Shown here: positions 7,977-17,091 of the stretch, in pieces
Layout of the letters: every line of letters begins with the position of its first letter
Position numbering within the stretch: position 1 is the stretch's first letter
Assembly: GCA_964498755.1 (NCBI GenBank)
Contig: CAZCIB010000019.1
Coordinates: forward strand, 1 to 37,638
Source: RZZS01 sp964498755
GTDB lineage: Bacteria; Pseudomonadota; Alphaproteobacteria; Micavibrionales; Micavibrionaceae
Reading direction: 5' to 3'
DNA length: 37,638 nt
Translations under genes and position numbers: made by a program
The notes under the pieces: model-generated
What the model was told of the DNA's origin: nothing
Database searches by the model: none
Seen by the model: the letters and a program-made list of their open reading frames with translations, nothing else

Positions 7977-9497
7977 ATGAATATTGACGACGAAATTAAT
8001 ATCGATGATGAAATTGACAGGATTTTCGAGCCCATAGCCGAAAAATCCATGGAAATCGTATTTTTTCCCGTACACACGATTGACGGCGCGCTTGCTGGCG
8101 GGGAGCCGGTAGATATTTACTTTGTATTGTTATGGCTGGTCGCAGCGGCGCTTTTCTTCACCGTCTATCTCGGCTTTATCAATATCCGTTATTTCAGGCA
8201 CGCTATCGGGCTTCTTTTCCGGAAAAGCGAAGGAAAAAAGGAAGACGGGCAAATCAGCAGTTTTCAGGCTCTGGCCACGTCCCTGTCCGGCACGGTCGGG
8301 CTCGGCAACATCGCCGGGGTCGCAGTCGCCGTTTCGCTCGGAGGTCCCGGCGCGCTTTTCTGGATGATTCTTATGGGGCTATTCGGCATGTCGACAAAAT
8401 TCGCCGAGGTCATGCTCGGGGTCAAATACCGTCTGCACAACGCCCCGGACCACCCGCAGCGAATCTCCGGCGGACCGATGTATTATTTGCGGGACGGCTT
8501 TAAAGACCTTGGTATTCAGAACCCCGGCCTTGCGCGGGCCGCGTCCGTTTTCGGGGCCGTGATGGCGGCGTTCTTCGCGATTTGCTGTATTGGCGGATCA
8601 ATCGGCGGCGGGAATATGTTCCAGGCCAACCAGGCTTTTGTTCAGCTGATGAACGTAACCGGCGGCGAAGACGGGATTCTGGCCGATAAGGGCTGGATAT
8701 TCGGGCTCGTTATGGCCTTTCTCGTTGGCGTCGTCATTATCGGCGGCATCCGCTCAATCGCCGCGGTGGCCTCAAAGCTTGTGCCGGTGATGGGGCTGCT
8801 CTATCTGCTGGGCGGCGTTATCATCATCATAATGAACCTGCCGGAAATTCCTGCGGCTTTCGGAACAATAGTCTCTAAGGCGTTCAGCCTTGAAGCCGGT
8901 TTCGGCGGCCTGCTCGGCGGCCTTCTGGTTGGCGTTCAGCGCGCCTGTTTTTCCAATGAGGCGGGACTTGGCTCGGCTGCGATCGTTCACTCTTCCGCGC
9001 GAACGGACCCGGTGACCCAAGGCTTCGTTGCCATGCTGGGGCCTTTCATTGATACAGTGATCATCTGCATGATAACTGGTCTCGTCATCGTCGTGACGGG
9101 CGTCTATGAAGGCGGCGACGGCATTGAAGGCGTACGCCTGACCTCCAGCGCTTTCGAAACAAATATCCCGGGGGCTCAATATTTTCTTGCGCTAACCGTT
9201 TTTCTTTTTGCGTATTCAACCATCATCACATGGTCATACTGCGGCACGAAGGCGGTGACGTATCTCTTCGGCGAAGACGACCGTTATCAGCTGGCGTTCC
9301 GCCTGATTTATTGCGTGCTTGTTATTGTCGGCGCGTCGTCCCAGCTCGAAAACGTGATTTTGTTCACGGACGCCATGATTTTCTCCATGGCTTTTTCGAA
9401 TATCATCGGGCTCTATGTTCTGGCGCCGGAAATCAAACGGGATCTTGCTTTGTATACAAGCAGGTTGCGAGAGGCAAAGGCTGATAAAAACGCATAG
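7977..9497 (+). CDS. AGCS-family sodium:alanine/glycine symporter
   Basis: Inner-membrane Na+-coupled amino-acid carrier of the alanine or glycine:cation symporter family. The family signature is clear: ISSFQALATSLSGTVGLGNIAG, then GGPGALFWMILMGLFGMSTKFAE, and later RACFSNEAGLGSAAIVHSSA. About ten or more hydrophobic helices are visible, and 506 aa is slightly longer than average. The N-terminus carries an acidic direct repeat (NIDDEINIDDEI) and about 40 residues before the first membrane segment. ATG 7977 follows a run of Gs four bases upstream. Substrate preference (Ala, Gly or D-Ala) cannot be told. Downstream are 204 bases without a gene, containing a nested hairpin. Confidence 0.95.
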   Translation: MNIDDEINIDDEIDRIFEPIAEKSMEIVFFPVHTIDGALAGGEPVDIYFVLLWLVAAALFFTVYLGFINIRYFRHAIGLLFRKSEGKKEDGQISSFQALATSLSGTVGLGNIAGVAVAVSLGGPGALFWMILMGLFGMSTKFAEVMLGVKYRLHNAPDHPQRISGGPMYYLRDGFKDLGIQNPGLARAASVFGAVMAAFFAICCIGGSIGGGNMFQANQAFVQLMNVTGGEDGILADKGWIFGLVMAFLVGVVIIGGIRSIAAVASKLVPVMGLLYLLGGVIIIIMNLPEIPAAFGTIVSKAFSLEAGFGGLLGGLLVGVQRACFSNEAGLGSAAIVHSSARTDPVTQGFVAMLGPFIDTVIICMITGLVIVVTGVYEGGDGIEGVRLTSSAFETNIPGAQYFLALTVFLFAYSTIITWSYCGTKAVTYLFGEDDRYQLAFRLIYCVLVIVGASSQLENVILFTDAMIFSMAFSNIIGLYVLAPEIKRDLALYTSRLREAKADKNA

Positions 9498-9508
9498 AAT
9501 TTCATGCT

Positions 9509-9564
9509 AAAACAAAGCGTTGATTTGATTACATCAAGCGAGATGTAAATTGCCGCTTCGTTTT
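9509..9564 (+). terminator. Nested hairpin, possible terminator of the symporter gene
   Basis: An outer stem AAAACaAAGCG (9509-9519) pairs with CGCTTcGTTTT (9554-9564) with one mismatch. It encloses an inner 7-bp stem TTACATC/GATGTAA (9529-9535 with 9542-9548). It starts 12 bases after the stop at 9497 and ends in TTTT. The stem is weaker and the T-run shorter than in a textbook terminator. Confidence 0.35.
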
Positions 9565-9701
9565 GCCCTGACTGCGCGAGCGTTTCTGGAAACCATTATC
9601 CACAACCATTTACGTTTCCGATTCTGTCCATCATTGCATAGTGCTTAGGACCGTTTATTAATAGCCGGGTTCCTAAAATTTTTGTGACGGAGAGTTTCCA
9701 G

Positions 9702-12700
9702 ATGAAGAAGACCGTGGTCAATAAGCATGCCGCAACCGAAGAAAAACAGAAATCAGGAAAATCTCCTTTAACCAAAAAAGAAACATCAGCGGATAAGCTT
9801 TTGAAAGAAAAGTCAGAAATACTTTCTTCCATTGCGGGAGAACGCACGAGCTTTAAAATACGGACAGGCGACACGTTAAAAACGCTGCGCATTACTTCCG
9901 GCCCTTCCGACGAAGACGAGAGCAAAGGGGACGGTAAAGGATATGAAGGCCTGCGGGCAAGCCGCCACGACTACTATGACGGCGATGAGTCGGAGCCTGT
10001 GCTTATGCTTGCCCCCGCGAACACGCCGCCGCTGGAACGCCCGAAAAGCCACAAGATCATGAATGCGGCGGGGCTTGTGCTGTCGATTGCATGGATCAGT
10101 TACTGCTTCTTTTACCTGATCGGGTCTGGCGAGGCCATGTCGCTGGAGCCCTCGGCTCTTGGCGGCTTTTTGGCGGGCATATTTGCGCCGCCGGCTATTT
10201 TATGGCTTTGTATCAGTCACATACAACGCTCTACTGAAATTGAGCTTTATGCTGAAAGCCTGAGAAAAGAACTGCAATCGCTACTGTTCCCCTCGGAGGA
10301 GCAATCGCGCATCATTAACAAGGATATTGAGCTTCTCTGCCGTCAGGCCGCTGAACTGTCGGCGTCATCCAAGGCTGTGCTGAAATCCATACATCGGGCG
10401 CGTCAGGGGCTGCGCACGGAAATACGCGACTTTGTCGGCGTTTCCAAGAAGACGGAATTTCACATTGACCGGCTTGCGGAAACGCTGCAGGACAGAGCCA
10501 GCAAGCTTTTAGCCCTGACCGAAGAAATTGAGCAACGCACCTCTGGCATTGATGAGCGAACGCAGGCAGGCGCGGAAGCGTGGGATAAGGCGACGCTAAC
10601 CATACTGGAGCGCACGGGAGAGATGGAACAGGCTCTGGAGCGGGGAGCTGACAAGATTTTGAGCGCCGCTGATCAGGCTAATGAGAGAACGAGCGCAATC
10701 GGCGGCAATCTTGAAGAGACGTACAGTCGCCTCAACGAGACTGTAGAAGTCGTATCCACGAAGCTGTCCGCCCTGAGCGGCGAATTTGATACGCATACGC
10801 AAAGCCTGAGCGACGCGACAGAGCGCGTCACGGGCGAGACGGCGCGTCTGGGCGAGCAAATCCAGAACCAGATTTCCGATCTTGAAGACCTGACCGAACG
10901 TACAGTGGAAACGCTGCAACGTTCAAGCGACACCATGAGCGAACAGCGCGTTTATCTCGATGAAGGCGCAAGCGCGATTTCTGAGCAGGCTGATCGTATT
11001 GCCGCTACGGTTCGCGAGAGCGTTGCGCGTATGGATAAGTCCGTCGAATTCGCCGCAAATGAATCCGAAGGCCTGCACGTACGGCTTAAATCGGAGGCGG
11101 AAAAAATCAGGGAGACCGTCGCCTCCCTGTCCAGAGAAGCCGACGCGATTGAAACGGCAGGTGAGACGGCCTCTCACAGGCTTGGCGAGGCGTTGTCGCT
11201 GGCGCTTTCCGGTTCTGAATCAATCAGCTCGGCAGTGCGCAAGGCGGTTGAATCTCTTGAGAAATCAACCGAATCCGCCAGAAGCCAGGCTGAAGGCCTT
11301 CTTGGTAATGCGCGCGAGCATATCGATGAACTCTATGAAACGGGCGAGAAAAACGTCGGGCAAATCAAATCCGTTCTTGATCTGCTTGAGAAGAGCCGTA
11401 GCCAGATCGAAGAAGCCTCAAAACTGACTGATTCCCAGGTCAGCAAGCTTTCAGAGGCGGTCGAGGATCAGGCCGACAGAATTGGCGTGACGGCGGCGAC
11501 GCTGTCCGAGCGCATAGAATGCATAAAAAATGCCCTTGAAGAGCCGCTAAAATCCATGATGCACGCTGTCACGGATGCGGACGGCAAGCACGAGCAAATC
11601 GAGGACACGCTGCGCAGACGCGTAAGCGACCTGAATGAGGCGAGCGAAAAAGCCCGCGACAGCGCCGAGCATATCCGCAGCATCCTCCGCGGTCAGGCGC
11701 AGGAGATTTCCACGCTTTCCGGTCAGATCGCCGCGCACGCCGGCACGATCAACAAAAGCATGGGCGAGCAAAAAGATCACCTTTCCCAAGAGGTCAAAGA
11801 CTCCCTCGCACGCATCGAGGATGTCCGCGCCGCTCTGGAAGTCCAGGCTGATCTGCTTACTGAGCTTTCAGACAAGGCTGTGGAAGACGTACAGGTTGTA
11901 ACCGGGGAAATTACGGGCAGATGTGAAGAGCTGAAAACTGCCAGTGCGGACACGCTGCAATCCCTTGAAGCGCTCGATAGTAATCTCGAGGGTAAAATTA
12001 CCATGCTGCTGGAACGTGGAGATACGGCGCGGTCGTCAATTTTGACGGTTACGGACGCGCTGGAAACCTCTGCAAAAAATATCGAGCCTGTATGCATGCG
12101 CGCCGTTGAGCAGGCAAGCCTTGCCTCGGCCAGATTTGACACGCTTAGGGAAGGCTTCGGCTCTACGACGGAAAGCGCCCTGGCCAAACTGAACCAGATT
12201 GGCGTCATTTTTGATGAACGCCTGCAATCTCTGAATGACGGCTCGGCGGACGCAGCGGATATCCTCAAGTCTTCCAGCAATCATCTTCAGCAGCGCGTGG
12301 ACGAAATTGAAGACGCGGCGCGCTCGGCAAGCTCGAAAATGCGGGAAATTGAAGCTTCGCTGGAGAACCAGTCCTCAGACGTACACTTGCTTACGGATCA
12401 GGCGATCCTGAAAATTGAAGGCATACAGAAAGCTATCAACGACCAGTTCCACGAGCTTTCCGCCTCGATCGGGCAGGCCGTCGTTCAGCTGCAAACTGCG
12501 GGCGGCGAGTTTACGAAGACTGCCGAGAATGTGGAGAATACGGCCAAGCGCGTGGTTATGAATTTTGACAAGGCCAGTGAGACCGCGCTCGTGAATAACG
12601 ACAAACTCAGCGAATCCGCAAGAAAAACAGTCGAGAGCGCCGGCCAGCTTGTCGTGAGGGTTCAGGAAGAATCGCGCAATCTTCTTGATAATTCGCAGGA

Positions 12701-13526
12701 TACGCTCAGTGAACTGCGCAAGGCGGGAGACACCTTTGCCGTCCGGGCTCAGGAAGTCGCGGAACAAATGAAAGCTTCCCTCCAAACAAGTCAGAACTAC
12801 AGTAAAGAGCTCAAATCGCAGGCCGGCATTGTCTCGCAGGCCTCCAGCGATTCCGCCGAGAAAATCAGCAAGGCCGTCTCTGAATTGTCCGGAAGTCTTG
12901 ATCACATTGGCAGCTCAGCGGAAACGGCAATGGCCAAAATCGACCAGACGCGCGCGCGCCTGACAGAGGAGTCAGACCGCCTGATCACCGTCACGACAAA
13001 AACCGTCGAGGCGACAGATACGGCGGCCAATGCCTTCGGCAAGCAATCCGCGTCGCTCTTCAAGGCGTGCGAGGACGCCAAGCTGCAATCCGAAGAGATG
13101 CGCAAGGCGGAATGGCGCGCACAGCGTGAAAACTTCCTGTCATCGGCCAAGTTCATTGTCGAAAGTTTGCATTCGCTCTCCGTTGATCTGACGCGGAGTC
13201 TCGACGGCGAAGTGCCGGAGAAAACGTGGCGCGCTTTCCAGAAAGGCGACGTGGCGGCGTTTACGCGGCGACTTATGGAGCTGGACGAAAACATGCCGCT
13301 CGACAAGGTCCGCAAGAAATTCGCTTCCGACACGGAGTTCAGAACATATGTGCAGCGTTATCTGCGCCAGTTTGAAGAGCTCTTTGATCAGGCCGTTGCC
13401 AATGATCACGGCGCATTGCTCTCATCCGCTTTCGTCTCCAGCGAAGTCGGCAAGCTGTATCACTTCCTGTGCACGGCGGCCGGGCGCGAGCCGCGCACGG
13501 CAAGGGACGTGGCGCAGGCGGCCTGA
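9702..13526 (+). CDS. Very long coiled-coil membrane protein (TipN-like layout)
   Basis: Product of 1274 aa. Residues 1-118 are charged and Lys/Ser-rich. Two membrane helices follow (about 120-141 and 152-173, the second with FAPPAILWL), separated by a short loop, so both ends face the same side, probably the cytoplasm. From about 175 to 1155 the sequence is almost continuous Glu/Ser/Ala/Leu-rich coiled coil with many irregular repeats (for example SLSDATERVTGETARLGEQI). The last ~110 residues are a compact domain (EKTWRAFQKGDVAAFTRRLMELDE to SSEVGKLYHFLCTAAGRE) of a type seen at the end of other large alphaproteobacterial coiled-coil proteins. The two-helix-plus-long-coil plan resembles the Caulobacter polarity factor TipN, but I cannot show homology. 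ATG 9702 is preferred because GGAGAG lies nine bases upstream, inside the extension from an in-frame GTG at 9684. A structural or polarity role is inference. Confidence 0.8.
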   Translation: MKKTVVNKHAATEEKQKSGKSPLTKKETSADKLLKEKSEILSSIAGERTSFKIRTGDTLKTLRITSGPSDEDESKGDGKGYEGLRASRHDYYDGDESEPVLMLAPANTPPLERPKSHKIMNAAGLVLSIAWISYCFFYLIGSGEAMSLEPSALGGFLAGIFAPPAILWLCISHIQRSTEIELYAESLRKELQSLLFPSEEQSRIINKDIELLCRQAAELSASSKAVLKSIHRARQGLRTEIRDFVGVSKKTEFHIDRLAETLQDRASKLLALTEEIEQRTSGIDERTQAGAEAWDKATLTILERTGEMEQALERGADKILSAADQANERTSAIGGNLEETYSRLNETVEVVSTKLSALSGEFDTHTQSLSDATERVTGETARLGEQIQNQISDLEDLTERTVETLQRSSDTMSEQRVYLDEGASAISEQADRIAATVRESVARMDKSVEFAANESEGLHVRLKSEAEKIRETVASLSREADAIETAGETASHRLGEALSLALSGSESISSAVRKAVESLEKSTESARSQAEGLLGNAREHIDELYETGEKNVGQIKSVLDLLEKSRSQIEEASKLTDSQVSKLSEAVEDQADRIGVTAATLSERIECIKNALEEPLKSMMHAVTDADGKHEQIEDTLRRRVSDLNEASEKARDSAEHIRSILRGQAQEISTLSGQIAAHAGTINKSMGEQKDHLSQEVKDSLARIEDVRAALEVQADLLTELSDKAVEDVQVVTGEITGRCEELKTASADTLQSLEALDSNLEGKITMLLERGDTARSSILTVTDALETSAKNIEPVCMRAVEQASLASARFDTLREGFGSTTESALAKLNQIGVIFDERLQSLNDGSADAADILKSSSNHLQQRVDEIEDAARSASSKMREIEASLENQSSDVHLLTDQAILKIEGIQKAINDQFHELSASIGQAVVQLQTAGGEFTKTAENVENTAKRVVMNFDKASETALVNNDKLSESARKTVESAGQLVVRVQEESRNLLDNSQDTLSELRKAGDTFAVRAQEVAEQMKASLQTSQNYSKELKSQAGIVSQASSDSAEKISKAVSELSGSLDHIGSSAETAMAKIDQTRARLTEESDRLITVTTKTVEATDTAANAFGKQSASLFKACEDAKLQSEEMRKAEWRAQRENFLSSAKFIVESLHSLSVDLTRSLDGEVPEKTWRAFQKGDVAAFTRRLMELDENMPLDKVRKKFASDTEFRTYVQRYLRQFEELFDQAVANDHGALLSSAFVSSEVGKLYHFLCTAAGREPRTARDVAQAA

Positions 13527-13549
13527 CCTGAAATTTCATAAACCGGGAC

Positions 13550-13579
13550 TTGATATATCCTACTGCATGCGGATATGCT
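13550..13579 (+). promoter_or_regulatory. Possible sigma-70 promoter for the HAD hydrolase gene
   Basis: TTGATA (five of six matches to the -35 consensus), 18 bases, then TATGCT (four of six). It lies 42 bases before ATG 13621 and just after the coiled-coil gene ends. Confidence 0.4.
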
Positions 13580-13620
13580 AATAGGGTAATAGAAATCAGG
13601 CATAACAAAAATCAGGCCTC

Positions 13621-14586
13621 ATGCAAAAAACCAAGTTCTGTCAGGGCATTTCCGACATTTCGGACACTTATATGGGCTTCATTATCGACCAGTGGGGCAC
13701 GCTCCATAATGGCGAGAAAGCCTATGACGGCGTTTTAGAGTGCCTGAAGGAGCTTAAAAGCAGGAAGAAATTCGTCATCATCCTGTCGAACTCGAGTGAA
13801 ACTGCGGCTGAAAACAAGCAGAAGCTCAAAAATATAGGCATCGGGCCGAGCCTTTATACTGCAATTATGACACCCGGAGAACTGATCACTGAAGGGATCA
13901 GAGACAATAAGGGCGTGTTTTCGAGGGCCGGGAAGAAATGCTACTGCTTTTCCGCCACTGACGATATCCCCATGCTGAAAGACACGGGCGTGGAAATCGT
14001 GAAAGACGTCAAGGACGCCGAATTCATGCTCATCATTGGCGCGGATGCGCCTTTAAAATCTGTTCTGGATTACGACCCCTTGCTCAGGGAGGCCGTGAAA
14101 CGCGGGCTTCCCGCTTATTGCGCGAACCCGGACAGCCGCGCCTTGCTTGGCGCAACGTTCGTAATGGGCCCGGGCTTGATCGCGCGGCGCTATCAGGACT
14201 TTGGCGGCGTCGTGCATTATATCGGCAAGCCGCACCAGCCAATCTACCACGCCTGCATCGAATTGATGCAAACCGGGGGGATCTACCCGGGGCAGATTGT
14301 CACCGTCGGCGATACTATGGCGCATGATATTCTCGGCGGCTGGGCAGCGGAAATAGACACGTGCCTTGTCAGGAACGGATTGCACGCGTCTTCATTCCGG
14401 AACGCAAAGACGCTGGCGGAAACGGACATGGCCCTGGATGTACTCTGCGCGCAATATAACAATGTCAAGCCGCGCTATCTTATCAAGAACTTCCTCTGGG
14501 GCAGGGCGCTGCCTGACCGCAAACACAAAAAACATAAAAAACATGCGCCTCGGCGCGGCCGGCCGCGTAAAATTGATAAATCCTGA
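13621..14586 (+). CDS. HAD-superfamily class IIA-like hydrolase (TIGR01459 type) with AT-hook-like tail
   Basis: NagD-like HAD protein of 321 aa. Motif I is IDQWGTLHNG (Asp23, with Trp25 where most HAD enzymes have a second Asp; a Trp here is usual in the TIGR01459 group). The cap-side block FVIILSNSSE gives motif II, and motif IV is TVGDTMAHDILGGWAAEIDTCLV. The substrate is unknown. The last 25 residues are unusual: a run of Lys/His (RKHKKHKKHA) leads into RRGRPRK (311-317), which carries the Gly-Arg-Pro core of an AT-hook DNA-binding motif. I see nothing like this tail in the NagD family as I know it. ATG 13621 has only a weak ribosome site. It is followed after 56 bases by the ABC exporter gene. 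Confidence 0.85.
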   Translation: MQKTKFCQGISDISDTYMGFIIDQWGTLHNGEKAYDGVLECLKELKSRKKFVIILSNSSETAAENKQKLKNIGIGPSLYTAIMTPGELITEGIRDNKGVFSRAGKKCYCFSATDDIPMLKDTGVEIVKDVKDAEFMLIIGADAPLKSVLDYDPLLREAVKRGLPAYCANPDSRALLGATFVMGPGLIARRYQDFGGVVHYIGKPHQPIYHACIELMQTGGIYPGQIVTVGDTMAHDILGGWAAEIDTCLVRNGLHASSFRNAKTLAETDMALDVLCAQYNNVKPRYLIKNFLWGRALPDRKHKKHKKHAPRRGRPRKIDKS

Positions 14587-14642
14587 CAGAGCCGCGCGGA
14601 ATGCTCGTTTTAATCTGGATCGATCTAAACTAAACTTCACCC

Positions 14643-16394
14643 ATGAATAACACCCCAACGGATACGTTTGCGCTTGTAAAGCGCATGGCCGGCGATTACC
14701 TCAAGCCTTATCTGGGCAGACTCGCAGCGGCCATTTTCTTTATGGCGATTGCGGCGGCGGCGACGGCGGGGTATGCGCATTTGATTGAGCCCGTGCTCGA
14801 CAAGGTTCTGAATGGCGGGCGGGAAGAGCTGATACTGCCGATTGCGAGTGCCTTCTTCGGGGCGTTTGTCCTGCGCGGGATAGCGACGTATCTGCATACG
14901 ATCCTGATGAACATGATCAGCCAGTCGATTGTCGCCGACATTCAGAACGACCTTTATGCGCGCTTTCTGTCTCTCGACTTGAGTTTTTTTCACAGCCATC
15001 CCAGCGGCGCGCTAATGTCGAACGTAACCAGCGACGTCAATATCATGCGCATTGCGATTGCCGATACGATGACCGGTTTCGGGAAAAGTTTGCTGACGCT
15101 CATTTTTTTGATTGGCGTCATGTTTTCTAAAGACTGGGTCTTGTCGGTTGCGGCAATGACGATCATCCCGTTCGCAGCCGGATTCGTCATCTGGCTTGGC
15201 AAGAAAATCAGGAGAGTCTCCGGCAATATCCAGGAAAACATGGGTCTTTTGACGGGGCGCCTTTCCGAAACATTGCAGGGGATACGCCTCGTCAAGGCCT
15301 ACGGAATGGAAGACCATGAAAAGGAACGCACAGCGCGCACAGTCGAGAAAGTCAAAAAGCTCAACATCAAGGCTGTACGCACGGGTCAGCTGTCAACGCC
15401 GGTGAATGAACTTCTCGTCGGTATCGTCGTCTTCGCAATTATCGTTTACGGCGGCTACAAGGTTGTCGACGGTCAGACGACGGCCGGCACGTTGCTCGCC
15501 TTTATCGGCGCATTCATCCTGGCCTACGAGCCCATGAAAAAGCTCGCCTCGCTGAATAACACGCTTCAAACAGGGCTTGGCGCGGCGGAGCGCGTCTACG
15601 CCATGCTGGACAGGGCTCCTGAAATAGAAGACAAGGTGGACGCCGCGTCTCTCGAGACGGACGCGCCGGAGATCCGTTTTGAGCATGTGTCCTTCAGTTA
15701 TAAGGGAGAAACGCGTAAAGCGCTCGACAGCGTATCCTGCGCGCTCGGGAAAGGAACGGTCACGGCCCTTGTCGGCCCGTCCGGCGGCGGCAAGACGACG
15801 CTGCTGAATATGATCCCGCGTTTTTATGATCCGGAAGAGGGGCGTATAACGATCAACGGCGCGGACATCCGCGATTATACAATTACAAGCCTGCGGGAGA
15901 ATATGGCGCTGGTGTCTCAGGATATTACGATCTTCGACGACTCGGCGCTGGCCAATATCGCCTATGGCCGAAAGGGGGCGGAAAATGAAGAAATCATAGA
16001 GGCCGCAAAAGCAGCCGAAGCGCATGAGTTCATATTAAACCTGAAAGACGGCTACGACACGCGTCTGGGCGAGCATGGCGTGATGCTCTCAGGCGGGCAG
16101 AGACAGCGTATCGCCATCGCCCGCGCGATTTTAAGAGACGCGCCGATCCTGTTGCTGGACGAAGCGACGTCGGCCCTTGATAACGATTCCGAACGCGCCA
16201 TTCAGAAAAGTCTTCTCAAGCTTCAGGAAGGGCGAACGACTCTCGTGATTGCGCATCGCCTGTCAACAATCCAGAGCGCCGACCAGATCCTCGTCCTCGA
16301 TCAGGGAAGAATTATAGAAAGCGGCAGACATGAAGAGTTGCTGCAAGCCAACGGCGTTTACGCGCGGCTGCATAGCAAGAGTCTCGCCGGATAA
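14643..16394 (+). CDS. ABC exporter, fused permease/ATPase (MsbA-like lipid flippase type)
   Basis: Half-transporter of 583 aa that should work as a homodimer in the inner membrane. The N-terminal ABC transmembrane domain (about 20-320) has six hydrophobic helices. The nucleotide-binding domain follows: Walker A GPSGGGKT (378-385), Q-loop ALVSQDITIFDD, signature LSGGQ (482-486), Walker B ILLLDE (502-507), D-loop SALD and switch His538 in IAHRLS. Length and domain order match MsbA/lipid A exporters and related multidrug exporters. The substrate cannot be decided without its genomic partners; no kdtA or lpxK is adjacent here. ATG 14643 has no clear ribosome site, so coupling to the HAD gene 56 bases upstream is possible. 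Confidence 0.92.
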   Translation: MNNTPTDTFALVKRMAGDYLKPYLGRLAAAIFFMAIAAAATAGYAHLIEPVLDKVLNGGREELILPIASAFFGAFVLRGIATYLHTILMNMISQSIVADIQNDLYARFLSLDLSFFHSHPSGALMSNVTSDVNIMRIAIADTMTGFGKSLLTLIFLIGVMFSKDWVLSVAAMTIIPFAAGFVIWLGKKIRRVSGNIQENMGLLTGRLSETLQGIRLVKAYGMEDHEKERTARTVEKVKKLNIKAVRTGQLSTPVNELLVGIVVFAIIVYGGYKVVDGQTTAGTLLAFIGAFILAYEPMKKLASLNNTLQTGLGAAERVYAMLDRAPEIEDKVDAASLETDAPEIRFEHVSFSYKGETRKALDSVSCALGKGTVTALVGPSGGGKTTLLNMIPRFYDPEEGRITINGADIRDYTITSLRENMALVSQDITIFDDSALANIAYGRKGAENEEIIEAAKAAEAHEFILNLKDGYDTRLGEHGVMLSGGQRQRIAIARAILRDAPILLLDEATSALDNDSERAIQKSLLKLQEGRTTLVIAHRLSTIQSADQILVLDQGRIIESGRHEELLQANGVYARLHSKSLAG

Positions 16395-16417
16395 CTTCAT
16401 AAAACAACAAGCAAAAG

Positions 16418-16452
16418 TTTTGAAAAATATTTTCAAAAATATGTTTTGAAAA
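16418..16452 (+). repeat. Three copies of TTTTGAAAA before the CBS gene
   Basis: TTTTGAAAA at 16418-16426, its inverse TTTTCAAAA at 16430-16438, and TTTTGAAAA again at 16444-16452. The first two form a 9-bp dyad with a 3-base centre, and the third covers the proposed -35 box. This could be a regulator binding site; it is AT-rich, so chance is possible. Confidence 0.45.
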
Positions 16453-16474
16453 GCGTTAAAATTACGCGCATACT
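16446..16474 (+). promoter_or_regulatory. Likely sigma-70 promoter of the CBS-CBS-transporter genes
   Basis: TTGAAA (five of six to consensus), 17 bases, CATACT (four of six). It would start transcription near 16481, about 47 bases before ATG 16528. Confidence 0.5.
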
Positions 16475-16527
16475 TCCTTATCCACAAAAAATATGGAGAT
16501 ATTTACAACTATTTTAGGAGGTCTGCC

Positions 16528-17022
16528 ATGCCGTGCCGTGAAGCGATGATAACGAATGTTATAACCGTGAACCCGGAACAGGTGGTAGAGGATGTGCTGC
16601 ATATACTCTGTGACAAATCCATTCGGGGCGTTCCCGTCGTGGATGGCGAACGCAATGTTCTCGGCATCTTCCGTTCGGAATATCTGCTGGAACAGGTTCT
16701 GCCCGTCAGCGTAACGGCTGATCATGAGTTCAATATGGATTTTCGTCTGGACTATTTGACGGGAACGTCTACGGATGTAGGAGACCGTCTGCAAAAACTC
16801 ATGAAGACGCAGATCTGCGACGTCATGGAACACGCGATGGATTTGATATTTGTTTCCCCGGAAACGCCTCTCTGGGAAGGCGTGCGCCTGCTGGTCAAGT
16901 ACGAAAGCCCGCTTGCGGTCGTCGAAAAACCAGGCAAGTCAAACAGGCTTGAAGGCGTAATTACGCCGCAAACAATGATCCATGCGCTTTCATTAAAAGA
17001 CGGAAAAGCGCTTGCGTCATAA
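16528..17022 (+). CDS. CBS-domain pair protein, copy 1
   Basis: Soluble 164-aa protein made of two CBS motifs (about 1-55 and 95-160), the module that binds adenosine nucleotides or acts as an ion-strength sensor. Motifs seen: AMITNVITVNPEQVVEDVLHIL with GVPVVDGERNVLGIFRSEYLL, then DVMEHAMDLIFVSPETPLWEGVRLLVKY with LEGVITPQTMIHAL. A strong AGGAGG (16516-16521) lies six bases before ATG. It is a tandem paralogue of the next gene, with many identical positions in register (MPC, AMIT, NMD.RLDY, PETPLWEGVRLL). Because a transporter follows, a regulatory role on transport is plausible but inferred. Confidence 0.9.
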   Translation: MPCREAMITNVITVNPEQVVEDVLHILCDKSIRGVPVVDGERNVLGIFRSEYLLEQVLPVSVTADHEFNMDFRLDYLTGTSTDVGDRLQKLMKTQICDVMEHAMDLIFVSPETPLWEGVRLLVKYESPLAVVEKPGKSNRLEGVITPQTMIHALSLKDGKALAS

Positions 17023-17061
17023 TGGCTTAACTGTTTTTTCGTCACAAAAATGAAAAAAATT

Positions 17062-17091
17062 TGTTTTCCGGCTTGAAAAGGCCGGAAAACA
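17062..17091 (+). other. Strong hairpin with GAAA tetraloop between the two CBS genes
   Basis: A 13-bp stem (17062-17074 with 17079-17091, one G-U pair) closed by a GAAA loop. On the plus strand it is not followed by Ts. On the minus strand it would be followed two bases later by a run of seven Ts, so it would act as a terminator for antisense transcripts. It may instead be an mRNA processing or stability element. Confidence 0.5.

Noticed and set aside
9525..9537. TTGAT-TAC-ATCAA resembling an FNR/CRP-type site
   Set aside because: The centre is three bases instead of four, and the word lies inside a hairpin after the symporter gene.
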